Part shown: one piece after another, positions 1 to 8,253 of the stretch
Layout: the number at the start of each line of letters is the position of its first letter
Position numbering within the stretch: position 1 is the stretch's first letter
DNA from: Mammaliicoccus stepanovicii
Lineage (GTDB): Bacteria; Bacillota; Bacilli; Staphylococcales; Staphylococcaceae
Direction of reading: 5' to 3'
NCBI RefSeq assembly: GCF_002902525.1
Contig: NZ_PPQZ01000016.1
Location: 1-39,748 of the forward strand
DNA: 39,748 bases
Program-made: the position numbers and the translations under genes
Notes under the pieces: generated by a model
What the model was told of the DNA's origin: nothing
The model's input: the letters and a program-made list of their open reading frames with translations, nothing else
The model's database searches: none

Positions 1-1
1 G

Positions 2-244
2 TTATATATATTGGTTTATATATATAAAGGTGAGCAAGATTGCTATAATGTTAAAGATATTATTAAATTTTCGAATTTCAAACCATACTACATTTCAAAA
101 GCAGTTCAAAACCTTAAAGAAAAAGGTTATATTTCTAAGAAAAGAAATGATCTGGATGAAAGAACTGTCGCTATAGAAGTTTCAAAAGTACAACATAGAA
201 AAATAACTAAACTATTAATGGAACTAGAAGCGGAAATATTATAG
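2..244 (+). CDS. sarR: SarA-family regulator, SarR-like (5'-truncated by window edge)
   Basis: About 80 C-terminal residues of a winged-helix DNA-binding protein of the SarA/MarR type. The frame is open from base 2, so the gene begins outside the window. Visible are the recognition-helix region FSNFKPYYISKAVQNLKEKG and the wing with the family signature KKRNDLDERTV. The FKPYY stretch matches my memory of S. aureus SarR better than SarA or SarV. SarR is a small (about 115 aa) dimeric cytoplasmic regulator that binds the sarA promoters and also affects agr. A hairpin follows the stop. The family call is firm; the SarR identity is likely, because sarR also lies near fhuD2 and tcyP in S. aureus. 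Confidence 0.8.
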   Translation, partial: LYILVYIYKGEQDCYNVKDIIKFSNFKPYYISKAVQNLKEKGYISKKRNDLDERTVAIEVSKVQHRKITKLLMELEAEIL

Positions 245-255
245 AAGTTTGTGAT

Positions 256-283
256 AAAGTGTGCCTTATAGGTACACTTTTCT
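256..283 (+). terminator. Hairpin terminator after the sarR-like gene
   Basis: AAAGTGTGCC (256-265) pairs with GGTACACTTT (271-280) around a 5-nt TTATA loop, with one G-T pair, and ends in a short T-run (TTTTCT). The run is short, so read-through into the next gene is possible. Confidence 0.6.
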
Positions 284-315
284 ACTTTAGAAAGAAATTT
301 AAAGGAGTCATTAAA

Positions 316-924
316 ATGAAAACAATATTGCCTGTTAAACCTAAAAGTCAATTATTCCCAATTCCTATGGTAATGGGATGCGAAGGAACTGCCAGTTCAA
401 TGTTACTCAACTATTATAATCGAAATATTGATGCTACTACTATTATGAAAAATTGGCCCACACATCACGACGATCCTAGAAAAGGATATGTAGGAAACCA
501 TTTCTTAATTAAATTTGGATACCATCAAACGATATTTCCAAACGTATTAGCAAAATATTTGAAAAATTATGATCAAAATATTGTAAATGGGACGGGTACG
601 TCTCTTGAAGAATTAGAACAAGTATTGATTAAAGGTCATCCTGTGTTGATTTATCATACATCATTAGGACAGTCACCAATATGGAAGACATTTAAAATAG
701 GTTTGAAGAAAGAGAATTATGTAACGAATATACATGTTACATTGTTAGTAGGTTTTGATGATGATCATTATTATTATATAGATCCTTTATGGAAACAGTA
801 TGGAGGGAAATTTATATTGCCAGCACTTTGGCCATCAAAATCACAAATTATAAAAATTAAAAAAAACAAAATGAAAACAAGTTACAATAAACCAGGAAAA
901 ATGTGTATTTTCAAAATAAATTAA
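316..924 (+). CDS. C39-like (papain-fold) cysteine peptidase family protein, no signal peptide
   Basis: A 202-residue protein resembling the Peptidase_C39_2/C39-like family. The likely nucleophile Cys lies in GCEGTASSMLLNYY near residue 22, where members have a G-C-x-x-x-[AS] motif. The catalytic His and its following strand are in IHVTLLVGFDDDHYYYIDPL, which also supplies the Asp. The start at 316 is chosen because AAAGGAG sits 10 bases upstream; an in-frame ATG at 259 has no ribosome site and overlaps the terminator. There is no signal peptide or membrane segment, so it is either cytoplasmic or exported by another route. It is not fused to an ABC transporter, unlike bacteriocin-processing C39 domains. 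Substrate unknown; an inactive papain-fold protein is also possible. Confidence 0.65.
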   Translation: MKTILPVKPKSQLFPIPMVMGCEGTASSMLLNYYNRNIDATTIMKNWPTHHDDPRKGYVGNHFLIKFGYHQTIFPNVLAKYLKNYDQNIVNGTGTSLEELEQVLIKGHPVLIYHTSLGQSPIWKTFKIGLKKENYVTNIHVTLLVGFDDDHYYYIDPLWKQYGGKFILPALWPSKSQIIKIKKNKMKTSYNKPGKMCIFKIN

Positions 925-941
925 ATAATTTGTAAATTTTA

Positions 942-970
942 TTTCAAAAAGTTGTAACATTTGGTATGAT
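942..970 (+). promoter_or_regulatory. Putative sigma-A promoter of the ABC/membrane cassette
   Basis: TTTCAA (942-947), a 17-base spacer, then TATGAT (965-970), 30 bases before the start codon at 1000. The -35 is weak; the -10 and the spacing are good. Confidence 0.45.
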
Positions 971-999
971 ATGTATATAAAAGCAGAAGAGGTGTTTAT

Positions 1000-2499
1000 A
1001 TGTCGACAAAGATAAAAGTAATTATAATAGCAGCAGTTGTAGTATTTTTTGGAGTTATTGCGGTTGGTGGGGCTGCAGTCTATTATTTTGTAACGAATAC
1101 CCCTAAAAATACATATTTGCTAAGTGAACAAGAATCTGCAAAATCTTGGAAAGATTATTTTAATGATCGTTTTGAAAATGAAGCAAAATTCCAAGACAAA
1201 ATGAAAGACGAATCGTATGAAACGTCGTTAAAATTAGGCGTATCATTACCAGAATCATTAATCTCTGAATTAAATGTCCCAAAATCAGTTATTGATTCTA
1301 CGAACATTGTATTCAATGTAGGTCATGACCCTAAGAAGGAAAAATCTAAATTAGGTATTACACCAACAATTGCAGACAATAAAATCGGGAAGTTCCAATG
1401 GAGTGCAGATAACAAGAATCAATACGTAGAAACGCCTCTATTCGATGATATTTATAAAGTGAAAAACAATGAAATTATAAAAGGGTTAGAAAAAATTTCG
1501 GGCGAACCATTTGATAATGAGACTAAAAAGGATTTAACAAATGAATCATTAAATTTAAATACAATTTTATCGGGTTCTCAAGTTTCACAAGATAAAATCG
1601 ATAAAATTAGTAAAAAATATAGCGATTTAGTTATTGATCAATTAGATGATGACAACTTTAAGAGTGAAAAAGAAAAAGTTAAAATCTTCGATGATGAGAA
1701 AAAATTAAAAAAAGTAACAATGAATTTAAGTAATAAAGATACTAAGAAAATCACAGTAGCAGTACTTAAAGAAGCTAAGAAAGATAAAGACTTAAAAGAC
1801 ATTGTAAAAAAACAAGGCGATGTTAAAGAATACGATAAGCAACTAGATGATTTATTGAAAGATGCTCAAAAACAAGAAACATCTAAATATCCTAAAATTA
1901 AATCTATAATCTATGTAGATGGTAAAGAGATATTAAAGAGAGATTTAACAATTACAGGTGATGATAATACTAAATTGAAACTTGTAGGTACTAATGTTAT
2001 TGATGATGGTGTGAAAGTAGACTATAAAGTAACAGTACCTGGTGAAGAAGGTAGCCTTTCAATCAAAGGTAAGTCTACAGACGGCGACCAAATTCATGAT
2101 AAATATGATATCGAGTTTAAAGAGAATGAATTTAGTTCAACGAAGGTGAAATTTGATAATAAATCTAAAGTTGATGGTTCAACGCGTAAAGATAACGGTA
2201 AGTTAACATTTACTATGCCAAATAGTGAACCATTCAACCTTAACTATAAACATAATTTAGATTCTGATACTAAAAATAATAAACAGAAACAAAAATTAGA
2301 CATCGATTTTGATTTAAATGGAGAAACAATCAAAGTAATGTTAGATGGTAAAACAGAATTGAAAAAAGACATTAAGTTCAAAAAAGATGGTGCAAAAGAC
2401 GTAAACAAATTATCAGATTCTGATATAGAAGATATCAATAAAGAAGTTGAAGATAAATTTACAAAAATAACTGAAGATGTATTGGATGATATTCAATAA
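1000..2499 (+). CDS. Membrane-anchored Lys/Asp-rich extracellular protein, DUF6583-like
   Basis: A 499-residue protein with one N-terminal transmembrane helix (about residues 5-32), no lipobox, and a large hydrophilic domain rich in Lys and Asp that should face outward. I think it belongs to the DUF6583-type proteins of staphylococci, but this is from memory. The start is ATG with AGAGGTG upstream. It lies 17 bases ahead of two ABC-2 permease genes and an ATPase gene, with an apparent promoter before it and a terminator after the ATPase. This suggests a co-transcribed envelope system in which it could be an accessory or substrate-handling subunit. No enzymatic motif seen; function unknown. 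Confidence 0.6.
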   Translation: MSTKIKVIIIAAVVVFFGVIAVGGAAVYYFVTNTPKNTYLLSEQESAKSWKDYFNDRFENEAKFQDKMKDESYETSLKLGVSLPESLISELNVPKSVIDSTNIVFNVGHDPKKEKSKLGITPTIADNKIGKFQWSADNKNQYVETPLFDDIYKVKNNEIIKGLEKISGEPFDNETKKDLTNESLNLNTILSGSQVSQDKIDKISKKYSDLVIDQLDDDNFKSEKEKVKIFDDEKKLKKVTMNLSNKDTKKITVAVLKEAKKDKDLKDIVKKQGDVKEYDKQLDDLLKDAQKQETSKYPKIKSIIYVDGKEILKRDLTITGDDNTKLKLVGTNVIDDGVKVDYKVTVPGEEGSLSIKGKSTDGDQIHDKYDIEFKENEFSSTKVKFDNKSKVDGSTRKDNGKLTFTMPNSEPFNLNYKHNLDSDTKNNKQKQKLDIDFDLNGETIKVMLDGKTELKKDIKFKKDGAKDVNKLSDSDIEDINKEVEDKFTKITEDVLDDIQ

Positions 2500-2516
2500 A
2501 AGGGAGGAGTGGTCAT

Positions 2517-3683
2517 ATGTCGACAATTAAATTGTTCAACATATACCACTCTTTTTTACTTAAAAAGTGGTACTTATTAGTATATATATTGTTGCTAGTT
2601 ATTACATTATTGAGTGTGTTAATTGTAGTACAACATTATACTAAGGAAGATGATCAATTTACTATTGGAATTGTTGATAAAGACAGATCTAAGGAAACTA
2701 AACTTATATTAAATGCTGTTGGAAATGGTCAATCGTTAGGCGAGGATCTATCGATAAAAAAATATAATGAGCATCAAGCTGAAAAACTATTAAAAGAACA
2801 AAAAATTAATGGATATTTTGTATTTAAAGATGGCATGACTAAAGCATTTTATAAGCAAGGAGAATTACCAATTGTTGTTCATACTTATGACACACAATCG
2901 GTAGAAAGTTTAGTGATTTATCAATTAACAGATTCAGTATACAGCAGGCTAATGCTGTCTATGGGAGGCGCATTGTCTTACACGACATTATATCCAGATG
3001 CAAGTGAACATAAATTGCTAACAATGATGACCGATATGTTGTTTACTGGACTAAATAGAAATGGTTCCTTTGATGAAGAGCCTGTTAAAGTGCTAGATAC
3101 GACTAGCTATTATGTTGTTTCTTTCTACTTTATATCTATCTTTTTCGTGTTCTTTTCAATTTTCACTATATTGAAGATGAATCAAAAAGATTCACTCAAA
3201 GAAAGATTAAATATGTTCCATTTTTCCTATGAGAAATTAACTATTGTAAGAGGGGTATTTAGTTTCATCTACACAGCGGCGTGGAGTATGTTTGGTTTAT
3301 GGATGATATTTAAATTTCTTCATCCAGAATTTGAATTATACAATTTAAATACATTAATGATGAATATTGTTTATTATTTATTCATGATTATGAGTTTATT
3401 TATATTGATTGATGTTCTAACAAGAAATGTATTGAACTACATGCTGAAAATGATATTAACCATTATGGTATTAATACTTTCAGGTGCAACAATACCTATA
3501 ATTTATTTGAAAGGGTTATTTGGAGGACTACTGGATGGAATGCCATTTACTATCGTGCTGAACCAATTACTTGAACTGATACTTAATAATTATATTGTAG
3601 ATACACATCCAATGTATTATGTGAATATTATTTTCGTTATTTGTTTATTGATTCTTTCCTTATGTTGGAGGTATCGTCAATGA
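2517..3683 (+). CDS. ABC-2 type transporter permease (subunit 1)
   Basis: A 388-residue membrane protein. One transmembrane helix at about residues 15-38 is followed by an extracellular domain of roughly 160 residues, then a block of about five helices from residue 200 to the C-terminus. This is the layout of ABC-2/YhgE-like exporters, where the big loop after helix 1 is typical. AGGGAGGAG lies before the ATG. Its stop overlaps the start of the next permease in ATGA, so the two are translationally coupled and probably form a heterodimer. Substrate not deducible. Confidence 0.75.
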   Translation: MSTIKLFNIYHSFLLKKWYLLVYILLLVITLLSVLIVVQHYTKEDDQFTIGIVDKDRSKETKLILNAVGNGQSLGEDLSIKKYNEHQAEKLLKEQKINGYFVFKDGMTKAFYKQGELPIVVHTYDTQSVESLVIYQLTDSVYSRLMLSMGGALSYTTLYPDASEHKLLTMMTDMLFTGLNRNGSFDEEPVKVLDTTSYYVVSFYFISIFFVFFSIFTILKMNQKDSLKERLNMFHFSYEKLTIVRGVFSFIYTAAWSMFGLWMIFKFLHPEFELYNLNTLMMNIVYYLFMIMSLFILIDVLTRNVLNYMLKMILTIMVLILSGATIPIIYLKGLFGGLLDGMPFTIVLNQLLELILNNYIVDTHPMYYVNIIFVICLLILSLCWRYRQ

Positions 3684-4600
3684 AATCAATGTTGAAATTA
3701 GTTGTTATTAAACAATGGAAATCATATATTGCGATTATTTTAGCATTAGTTATGTTAACAGTTATTGTGTTAGAAGTTGAATCTTCTTCTAATAAAATTT
3801 TTAATATGCCTATTGCAGTACAAGATATGGATCAATCCAAAGCATCCCATGAACTAATTGATAATTTAGAGCAAACAAAGTATATAAATATTGTTAAGAT
3901 TCCTCAAGATGAAGCATATATTGAAGATGTGATTCAAAAGAAACAAGCAATTGTCAGTTTCCAAATTCCAAAAGGTTTTAGCAAAAAGTTAAAACATAAT
4001 GATTTGCGTGATGCTTTACCTTTATATTATAAAGATGATTTTGTTGGAGAAATTGCATTAGAAGTAACAAGTAAAGCACTATACAAAGAACAAATACCAA
4101 TCATTATTAAGGAACATTTAAATCATGCAAAGGTAAATAAAACTGAAAGTGACATTAAGAAAGAAATTAAAGCAAAAACACCACATTCTAAATTGGAACA
4201 ACATTCTATTAAACAAAATGCTGACGTATCTATAAGTGCAGGATTGATGGTAGCACTCATACTTCTTGCAAGTTGTAGTCAAATTGTATTGCATCGTAAA
4301 CTAAAACAAAATGCCGCACTAGATAGGTTGATGATGTTTCATGGAACAAAAATCAAATTATACTTTGTCTATATAGCGGTTCACACCATTTTGATATTCT
4401 TATTTATTTGTTTATTAGGATTAATACTGTCTTGGTCACTAAGTTGGGTGTTTTATGTAACGACTTTCATTATGATTTTAGTTTATGAAATAGGCATATG
4501 TACATTGTTATTTAAAATCAATACTGTTAGTCATAGGTTATTCATGGCTATAATATGGTCGTTGGCCATAAGTATATTATATTTATTTTTACAGATATAG
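3680..4600 (+). CDS. ABC-2 type transporter permease (subunit 2)
   Basis: A 306-residue membrane protein with the same plan as its upstream neighbour: helix 1 at about residues 12-31, an extracellular domain to about residue 195, then four to five helices. The start at 3680 is chosen because TGGAGG is 9-14 bases upstream and the ATG overlaps the previous stop as ATGA; an in-frame ATG at 3641 lies deep inside the preceding gene. The two permeases probably form the exporter pore energised by the next gene. Confidence 0.75.
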   Translation: MKSMLKLVVIKQWKSYIAIILALVMLTVIVLEVESSSNKIFNMPIAVQDMDQSKASHELIDNLEQTKYINIVKIPQDEAYIEDVIQKKQAIVSFQIPKGFSKKLKHNDLRDALPLYYKDDFVGEIALEVTSKALYKEQIPIIIKEHLNHAKVNKTESDIKKEIKAKTPHSKLEQHSIKQNADVSISAGLMVALILLASCSQIVLHRKLKQNAALDRLMMFHGTKIKLYFVYIAVHTILIFLFICLLGLILSWSLSWVFYVTTFIMILVYEIGICTLLFKINTVSHRLFMAIIWSLAISILYLFLQI

Positions 4601-4611
4601 GTGGTGATTCA

Positions 4612-5295
4612 ATGATTGAAGTTGAAAAATTAAATAAACAGTATAAAGAGAATGTCATATTTAATAATTTTAATATTAAATTTAAAGATAAATCGTTAAC
4701 TGTTTTACTTGGGGAAAACGGTGCTGGGAAATCTACATTATTAAGAATGATAACAGCATTAGAAAAACCGAATTCTGGAAAAATTTATTACTTTGGAAAA
4801 ATATTAACTAAGAGACAAGTGAGAGAAGAAATAGGATATATACCGCAAGAAATAGCGCTATTTGAACATATGACTGTTAATGAAAATATCAATTTCTTTA
4901 AAGCACTGTATAAAAAAACAATACCTACTAAATTGATAGATAGCTATTGTGAAAAACTCAATTTATCTGAAAGAACGTCTAAAGTTTCATCGCTTTCAGG
5001 TGGTACTAAACGGAAAGTTAATTTACTAATAGGTTTATTAGGTGATCCAAGTATTTTAATATTAGATGAACCAACTGTTGGTATTGATTTGAAATCTAGA
5101 TACGATATTCATCAATTATTAAATGCTTTAAAAGAAACGAGACTAATTATACTGACTACACACCATTTAGATGAAGTAGAAAGCCTTGCAGATGAAATTA
5201 AGCTTATAGGTAGTGATCCTTTTTATAGAAACATACTTGAAGAAAAGGGATGGTCATTTGAAGATAGTTTGAGAAATAATGGCAATCTGGATTGA
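4612..5295 (+). CDS. ABC transporter ATP-binding protein
   Basis: A 227-residue nucleotide-binding domain. Walker A GENGAGKST at residues 34-42, the signature LSGGTKRKV, Walker B ILILDEPTVGID and the switch-histidine region LTTHHLDEVE are all present. It is most like the drug, antibiotic or sodium exporter ATPases (CcmA type) that partner ABC-2 permeases. The start at 4612 follows AGGTGGTG and lies 11 bases after the permease stop. It ends the cassette, ahead of a strong terminator. Confidence 0.85.
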   Translation: MIEVEKLNKQYKENVIFNNFNIKFKDKSLTVLLGENGAGKSTLLRMITALEKPNSGKIYYFGKILTKRQVREEIGYIPQEIALFEHMTVNENINFFKALYKKTIPTKLIDSYCEKLNLSERTSKVSSLSGGTKRKVNLLIGLLGDPSILILDEPTVGIDLKSRYDIHQLLNALKETRLIILTTHHLDEVESLADEIKLIGSDPFYRNILEEKGWSFEDSLRNNGNLD

Positions 5296-5361
5296 AAATA
5301 AAGTGCTACAAGCATAGAATATACTAAACTGAGTATAATAAAATTTTGACAATATACAATA

Positions 5362-5402
5362 AAGTCTGGGACTCATTAATGATGTCCCAGACTTATTTTT
5401 TT
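5362..5402 (+). terminator. Strong terminator of the ABC cassette (staphylococcal GGGAC hairpin)
   Basis: AAGTCTGGGAC (5362-5372) pairs perfectly with GTCCCAGACTT (5384-5394), followed by a T-tract to 5402. The loop is itself palindromic (TCATTAATGA). The GGGAC stem is a recurrent staphylococcal intergenic element; a degenerate relative is at 30474. Confidence 0.9.
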
Positions 5403-5455
5403 ATGAATGAATTAAGGAAATGGTTTACTGAATTTTTAGAATTAATGAAATCATA

Positions 5456-5504
5456 TTGCAAATCATTTTATTACCGTGTATTCTTATAAAGTGTATCGGA
5501 ATTG
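5456..5504 (+). promoter_or_regulatory. Putative tcyP promoter with CymR-like half site
   Basis: TTGCAA (5456-5461), 17 bases, TATTCT (5479-5484). Just downstream, ATCGGAATT (5495-5503) equals the conserved 3' half of the CymR operator described in Bacillus and Staphylococcus cysteine regulons. The 5' half fits poorly. Cystine uptake by TcyP is a known CymR target, which supports the reading. Confidence 0.4.
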
Positions 5505-5525
5505 AAAGCTTTAGGAGGATGCTTC

Positions 5526-6917
5526 ATGGAGACACTATGGGTTATAATCAATATTATTGTTTTCTTAATGTTCATTGGACTATTAGGATATTTAAATAAA
5601 AAGCACGTAAAATTTTCTAAGCGCGTACTAATCGGTTTAGGGGCAGGTATAGTATTAGGACTAGTACTACATTTAATTTATGGTGTAGATTCTAAAGTGA
5701 CTGAAACAACTGCATCTTGGTTTGATGTCATTGGTACGGGGTATGTTAAATTACTTCAAATGATAGTTATGCCACTTATCTTTATATCTATTGTTTCAGC
5801 ATTTACAAAAATAACAATTGGACAAAATTTTGCTAAAGTCGGAGCATGGATATTCACATTCTTGTTAGGTACAGTTGCTATCGCTGCTTTAGTAGGTATC
5901 GTCTATGCAATGGTATTTAATTTGGATGCGTCACAAATTGATTTAGGCAATGTAGAAAATAGTAGGGGTAAAGAGCTCGTACAGACGACTAAAGATATGG
6001 AAGCAGATAGTTTACCAACTCAAATAATTGAATTATTACCTGCTAATCCGTTCTTAGATTTCACAGGTGCTAGAGGTACTTCAACAATTGCAGTTGTTAT
6101 CTTTGCTGGATTTGTTGGTTTTAGTTTCTTACGTGTGATGCGAAAAGAACCTGATAAAGGTCATTTACTTAAACGAGGCGTAGATGCAATATATGCTTTA
6201 GTTATGGGGATCGTGACTTTCGTATTAAGACTAACACCGTATGGTATTTTAGCTATTATGACTAAAACAGTCATGACAAGTGACTTTGCAGCAGTATGGA
6301 CTTTAGGTAAGTTTGTATTAGCATCTTATGCTGCATTGCTCACGATGTTCTTAATTCATTTAATACTCGTAACAGTAGTCGGTTTAAATCCTGTTACGTA
6401 CCTTAAGAAAACAAGTGAAACATTAATATTCGCATTTACTTCAAGATCAAGTGCAGGTACGTTACCACTTAATGTTCAAACTCAAACTAAACGACTTGGT
6501 GTGCCTGAAGGTATTGCTAACTTCGCTGGCTCGTTCGGACTTTCCATTGGTCAGAATGGATGTGCAGGTATTTATCCAGCAATGCTAGCGATGATGATAG
6601 CGCCGAGTGCAGGTGTTGATATCGATTTACCATTTATTCTAACAGTAATTGGTGTTGTTGTTATTAGTTCATTTGGTGTAGCAGGTGTTGGTGGTGGTGC
6701 TACTTTCGCAGCGATATTAGTACTTTCAACATTAAATTTACCTATCGCGCTTGCAGGTGTGTTAATTTCTGTTGAGCCGTTGATCGATATGGGTAGAACT
6801 GCATTAAATGTAAATGATTCAATATTGGCAGGAACAGCAACTTCTAAGCTTACAGGTCAACTAGATGAAGAAACTTATAATGACCAAGACTTTAATGAAC
6901 TAGGCGAGACATACTAA
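5526..6917 (+). CDS. tcyP: L-cystine sodium symporter TcyP
   Basis: A 463-residue integral membrane protein of the dicarboxylate/amino acid:cation symporter family (DAACS), the L-cystine branch known as TcyP. About eight hydrophobic helices are visible, then the family's serine-rich re-entrant loop (SRSSAGTLPLNVQTQTKRLG, mid C-terminal half) and the conserved tail with NGCAGIYPAMLAMMIAP and a Gly-rich AGVGGGAT stretch. The start at 5526 is preceded by AGGAGG (5513-5518); an in-frame codon at 5502 overlaps that site and is rejected. It is a single-gene unit between two terminators. The family also includes glutamate and C4-dicarboxylate carriers, but overall similarity favours cystine. Confidence 0.85.
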   Translation: METLWVIINIIVFLMFIGLLGYLNKKHVKFSKRVLIGLGAGIVLGLVLHLIYGVDSKVTETTASWFDVIGTGYVKLLQMIVMPLIFISIVSAFTKITIGQNFAKVGAWIFTFLLGTVAIAALVGIVYAMVFNLDASQIDLGNVENSRGKELVQTTKDMEADSLPTQIIELLPANPFLDFTGARGTSTIAVVIFAGFVGFSFLRVMRKEPDKGHLLKRGVDAIYALVMGIVTFVLRLTPYGILAIMTKTVMTSDFAAVWTLGKFVLASYAALLTMFLIHLILVTVVGLNPVTYLKKTSETLIFAFTSRSSAGTLPLNVQTQTKRLGVPEGIANFAGSFGLSIGQNGCAGIYPAMLAMMIAPSAGVDIDLPFILTVIGVVVISSFGVAGVGGGATFAAILVLSTLNLPIALAGVLISVEPLIDMGRTALNVNDSILAGTATSKLTGQLDEETYNDQDFNELGETY

Positions 6918-6927
6918 TAAACAAATT

Positions 6928-6973
6928 AAACAAAAGACTATCAATCTACGGGTTTATTGATAGTCTTTTGTTT
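6928..6973 (+). terminator. Terminator of tcyP
   Basis: AAACAAAAGACTATCAA (6928-6944) pairs with TTGATAGTCTTTTGTTT (6957-6973) around a 12-nt loop. The stem's own T-rich arm acts as the T-tract. Confidence 0.9.
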
Positions 6974-7052
6974 ATAACTTATCATATTGGTCGGATTAAT
7001 ATTGAAAGAAGAATCGTACAGTGATAAGGTAATAATGAGGAGCGTGGTAACC

Positions 7053-8213
7053 GTGAGTCGAGATTTATTTGTAAAAACAGAATTTCAAAAGTATTGGGTT
7101 GATAAATTAGAAAGTCATAAAGATTTATTACAAAAGCATACCGAGGAAAATGATATTAATTCACAATTTCCATATGAAAATATTAATTGGTTGATTCAAG
7201 AAGGATATACCAAAATGGTATTACCTAAATCATTTGGTGGCGATGGTGCTACGGCTGAAGATATCATCATATTCCAAGAGACTTTAGGTAAAATTGATAG
7301 CGCAACAGCATTAGCGATTGGATGGCACATGGGTGTTGTAGGTCAGGTTTATGAAGATAAATTATGGAATCAGTCATTGTTGGATGAGTTTGCGAAAGAA
7401 ATTTTAAATGGAGCGGTCGTTAATAGAGCTGTAAGTGAGGCTGATACTGGTAGTCCAACAAGAGGGGCGAGACCAAGTACAAATGCTAAACGTTGTGGTG
7501 AATCTTATAAAATCAATGGTGTGAAGACATTTACGAGTATGAGTAAAAGACTTACACACTTCTTAGTAGGTGCATATATACCAGAACAAGAAGCGATGGG
7601 ATTTTTCTTAGTTCCTAAAGAAGCAGTAGGACTTTCCATTGCGGATAATTGGAATATGGTTGGAATGCGTGCAACTGAAAGCCATGATTTAGTATTGGAT
7701 GATGTTATCGTTCATGAGAAATATTTAGTAGAAATCTCTAAAGGTCCGAGAGGAAGTAAACCTAATTTATGGATGCTACATATTCCAGCTGTGTATTTAG
7801 GTATTGCACAGGCGGCACGTGATTATGCAATTGATTTTGCTAATGAATATAGCCCGGGAAGTATAGAAGGTGTTATAGCTGATATACCAGCAGTTGAACA
7901 CAATATAGGAAATATGGAGTTAGAACTTACATCAGCAAGACATTATTTATATAGCGTTGCAGATTTATACATGAACCCACCTATAACTGAAGAGCGGATT
8001 GATATAGAAATAGGGGTTGCTAAGAGCATCGTTGTAAATCATGCCATTAAAATTATTGATATTGCGATGAGAATAGTCGGAGCTAAAAGTTTGGAAATGG
8101 AAAGACCACTTCAAAGGTATTATAGAGATGTTAGAGCGGGATTACATAATCCACCAATGGATGATGTGACACTCTCAAAATTAGCGAAAAAAGCATTAAA
8201 TGAAAGAAAATGA
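7053..8213 (+). CDS. Acyl-CoA dehydrogenase family flavoprotein
   Basis: A 386-residue protein of the acyl-CoA dehydrogenase family with the usual order: N-terminal helical domain, central beta domain (AVSEADTGSPTRGARPSTNA and the KTFTSMSKRLTHFLVGA region that contacts FAD) and C-terminal four-helix domain ending in a conserved RYYRDVRAG motif. GTG at 7053 is chosen because GAGGAG (7037-7042) is 10 bases upstream. Staphylococci usually lack a full beta-oxidation set, and no thiolase, hydratase or ETF genes are nearby. A specialised substrate such as an acyl-CoA or nitroalkane-like compound is therefore more likely than bulk fatty acid degradation. It is monocistronic; its stop codon is inside the terminator stem. 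Confidence 0.8.
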   Translation: MSRDLFVKTEFQKYWVDKLESHKDLLQKHTEENDINSQFPYENINWLIQEGYTKMVLPKSFGGDGATAEDIIIFQETLGKIDSATALAIGWHMGVVGQVYEDKLWNQSLLDEFAKEILNGAVVNRAVSEADTGSPTRGARPSTNAKRCGESYKINGVKTFTSMSKRLTHFLVGAYIPEQEAMGFFLVPKEAVGLSIADNWNMVGMRATESHDLVLDDVIVHEKYLVEISKGPRGSKPNLWMLHIPAVYLGIAQAARDYAIDFANEYSPGSIEGVIADIPAVEHNIGNMELELTSARHYLYSVADLYMNPPITEERIDIEIGVAKSIVVNHAIKIIDIAMRIVGAKSLEMERPLQRYYRDVRAGLHNPPMDDVTLSKLAKKALNERK

Positions 8214-8245
8214 GTATGGGATCATGTCCCGTACTCATTTTCTTT
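8206..8245 (+). terminator. Terminator overlapping the dehydrogenase stop codon
   Basis: GAAAATGAGTATGGGA (8206-8221) pairs with TCCCGTACTCATTTTC (8227-8242) around TCATG, with one T-G pair. The TGA stop (8211-8213) is inside the stem. It lies between convergent genes and may serve both strands. Confidence 0.85.
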
Positions 8246-8253
8246 ATTTAATA

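Noticed and set aside
5403-5489. A 28-codon ORF (starts MNELRKWFTEF) directly after the terminator upstream of tcyP.
   Set aside because: No ribosome site: the ATG follows the terminator T-tract directly, and the ORF covers the tcyP promoter.
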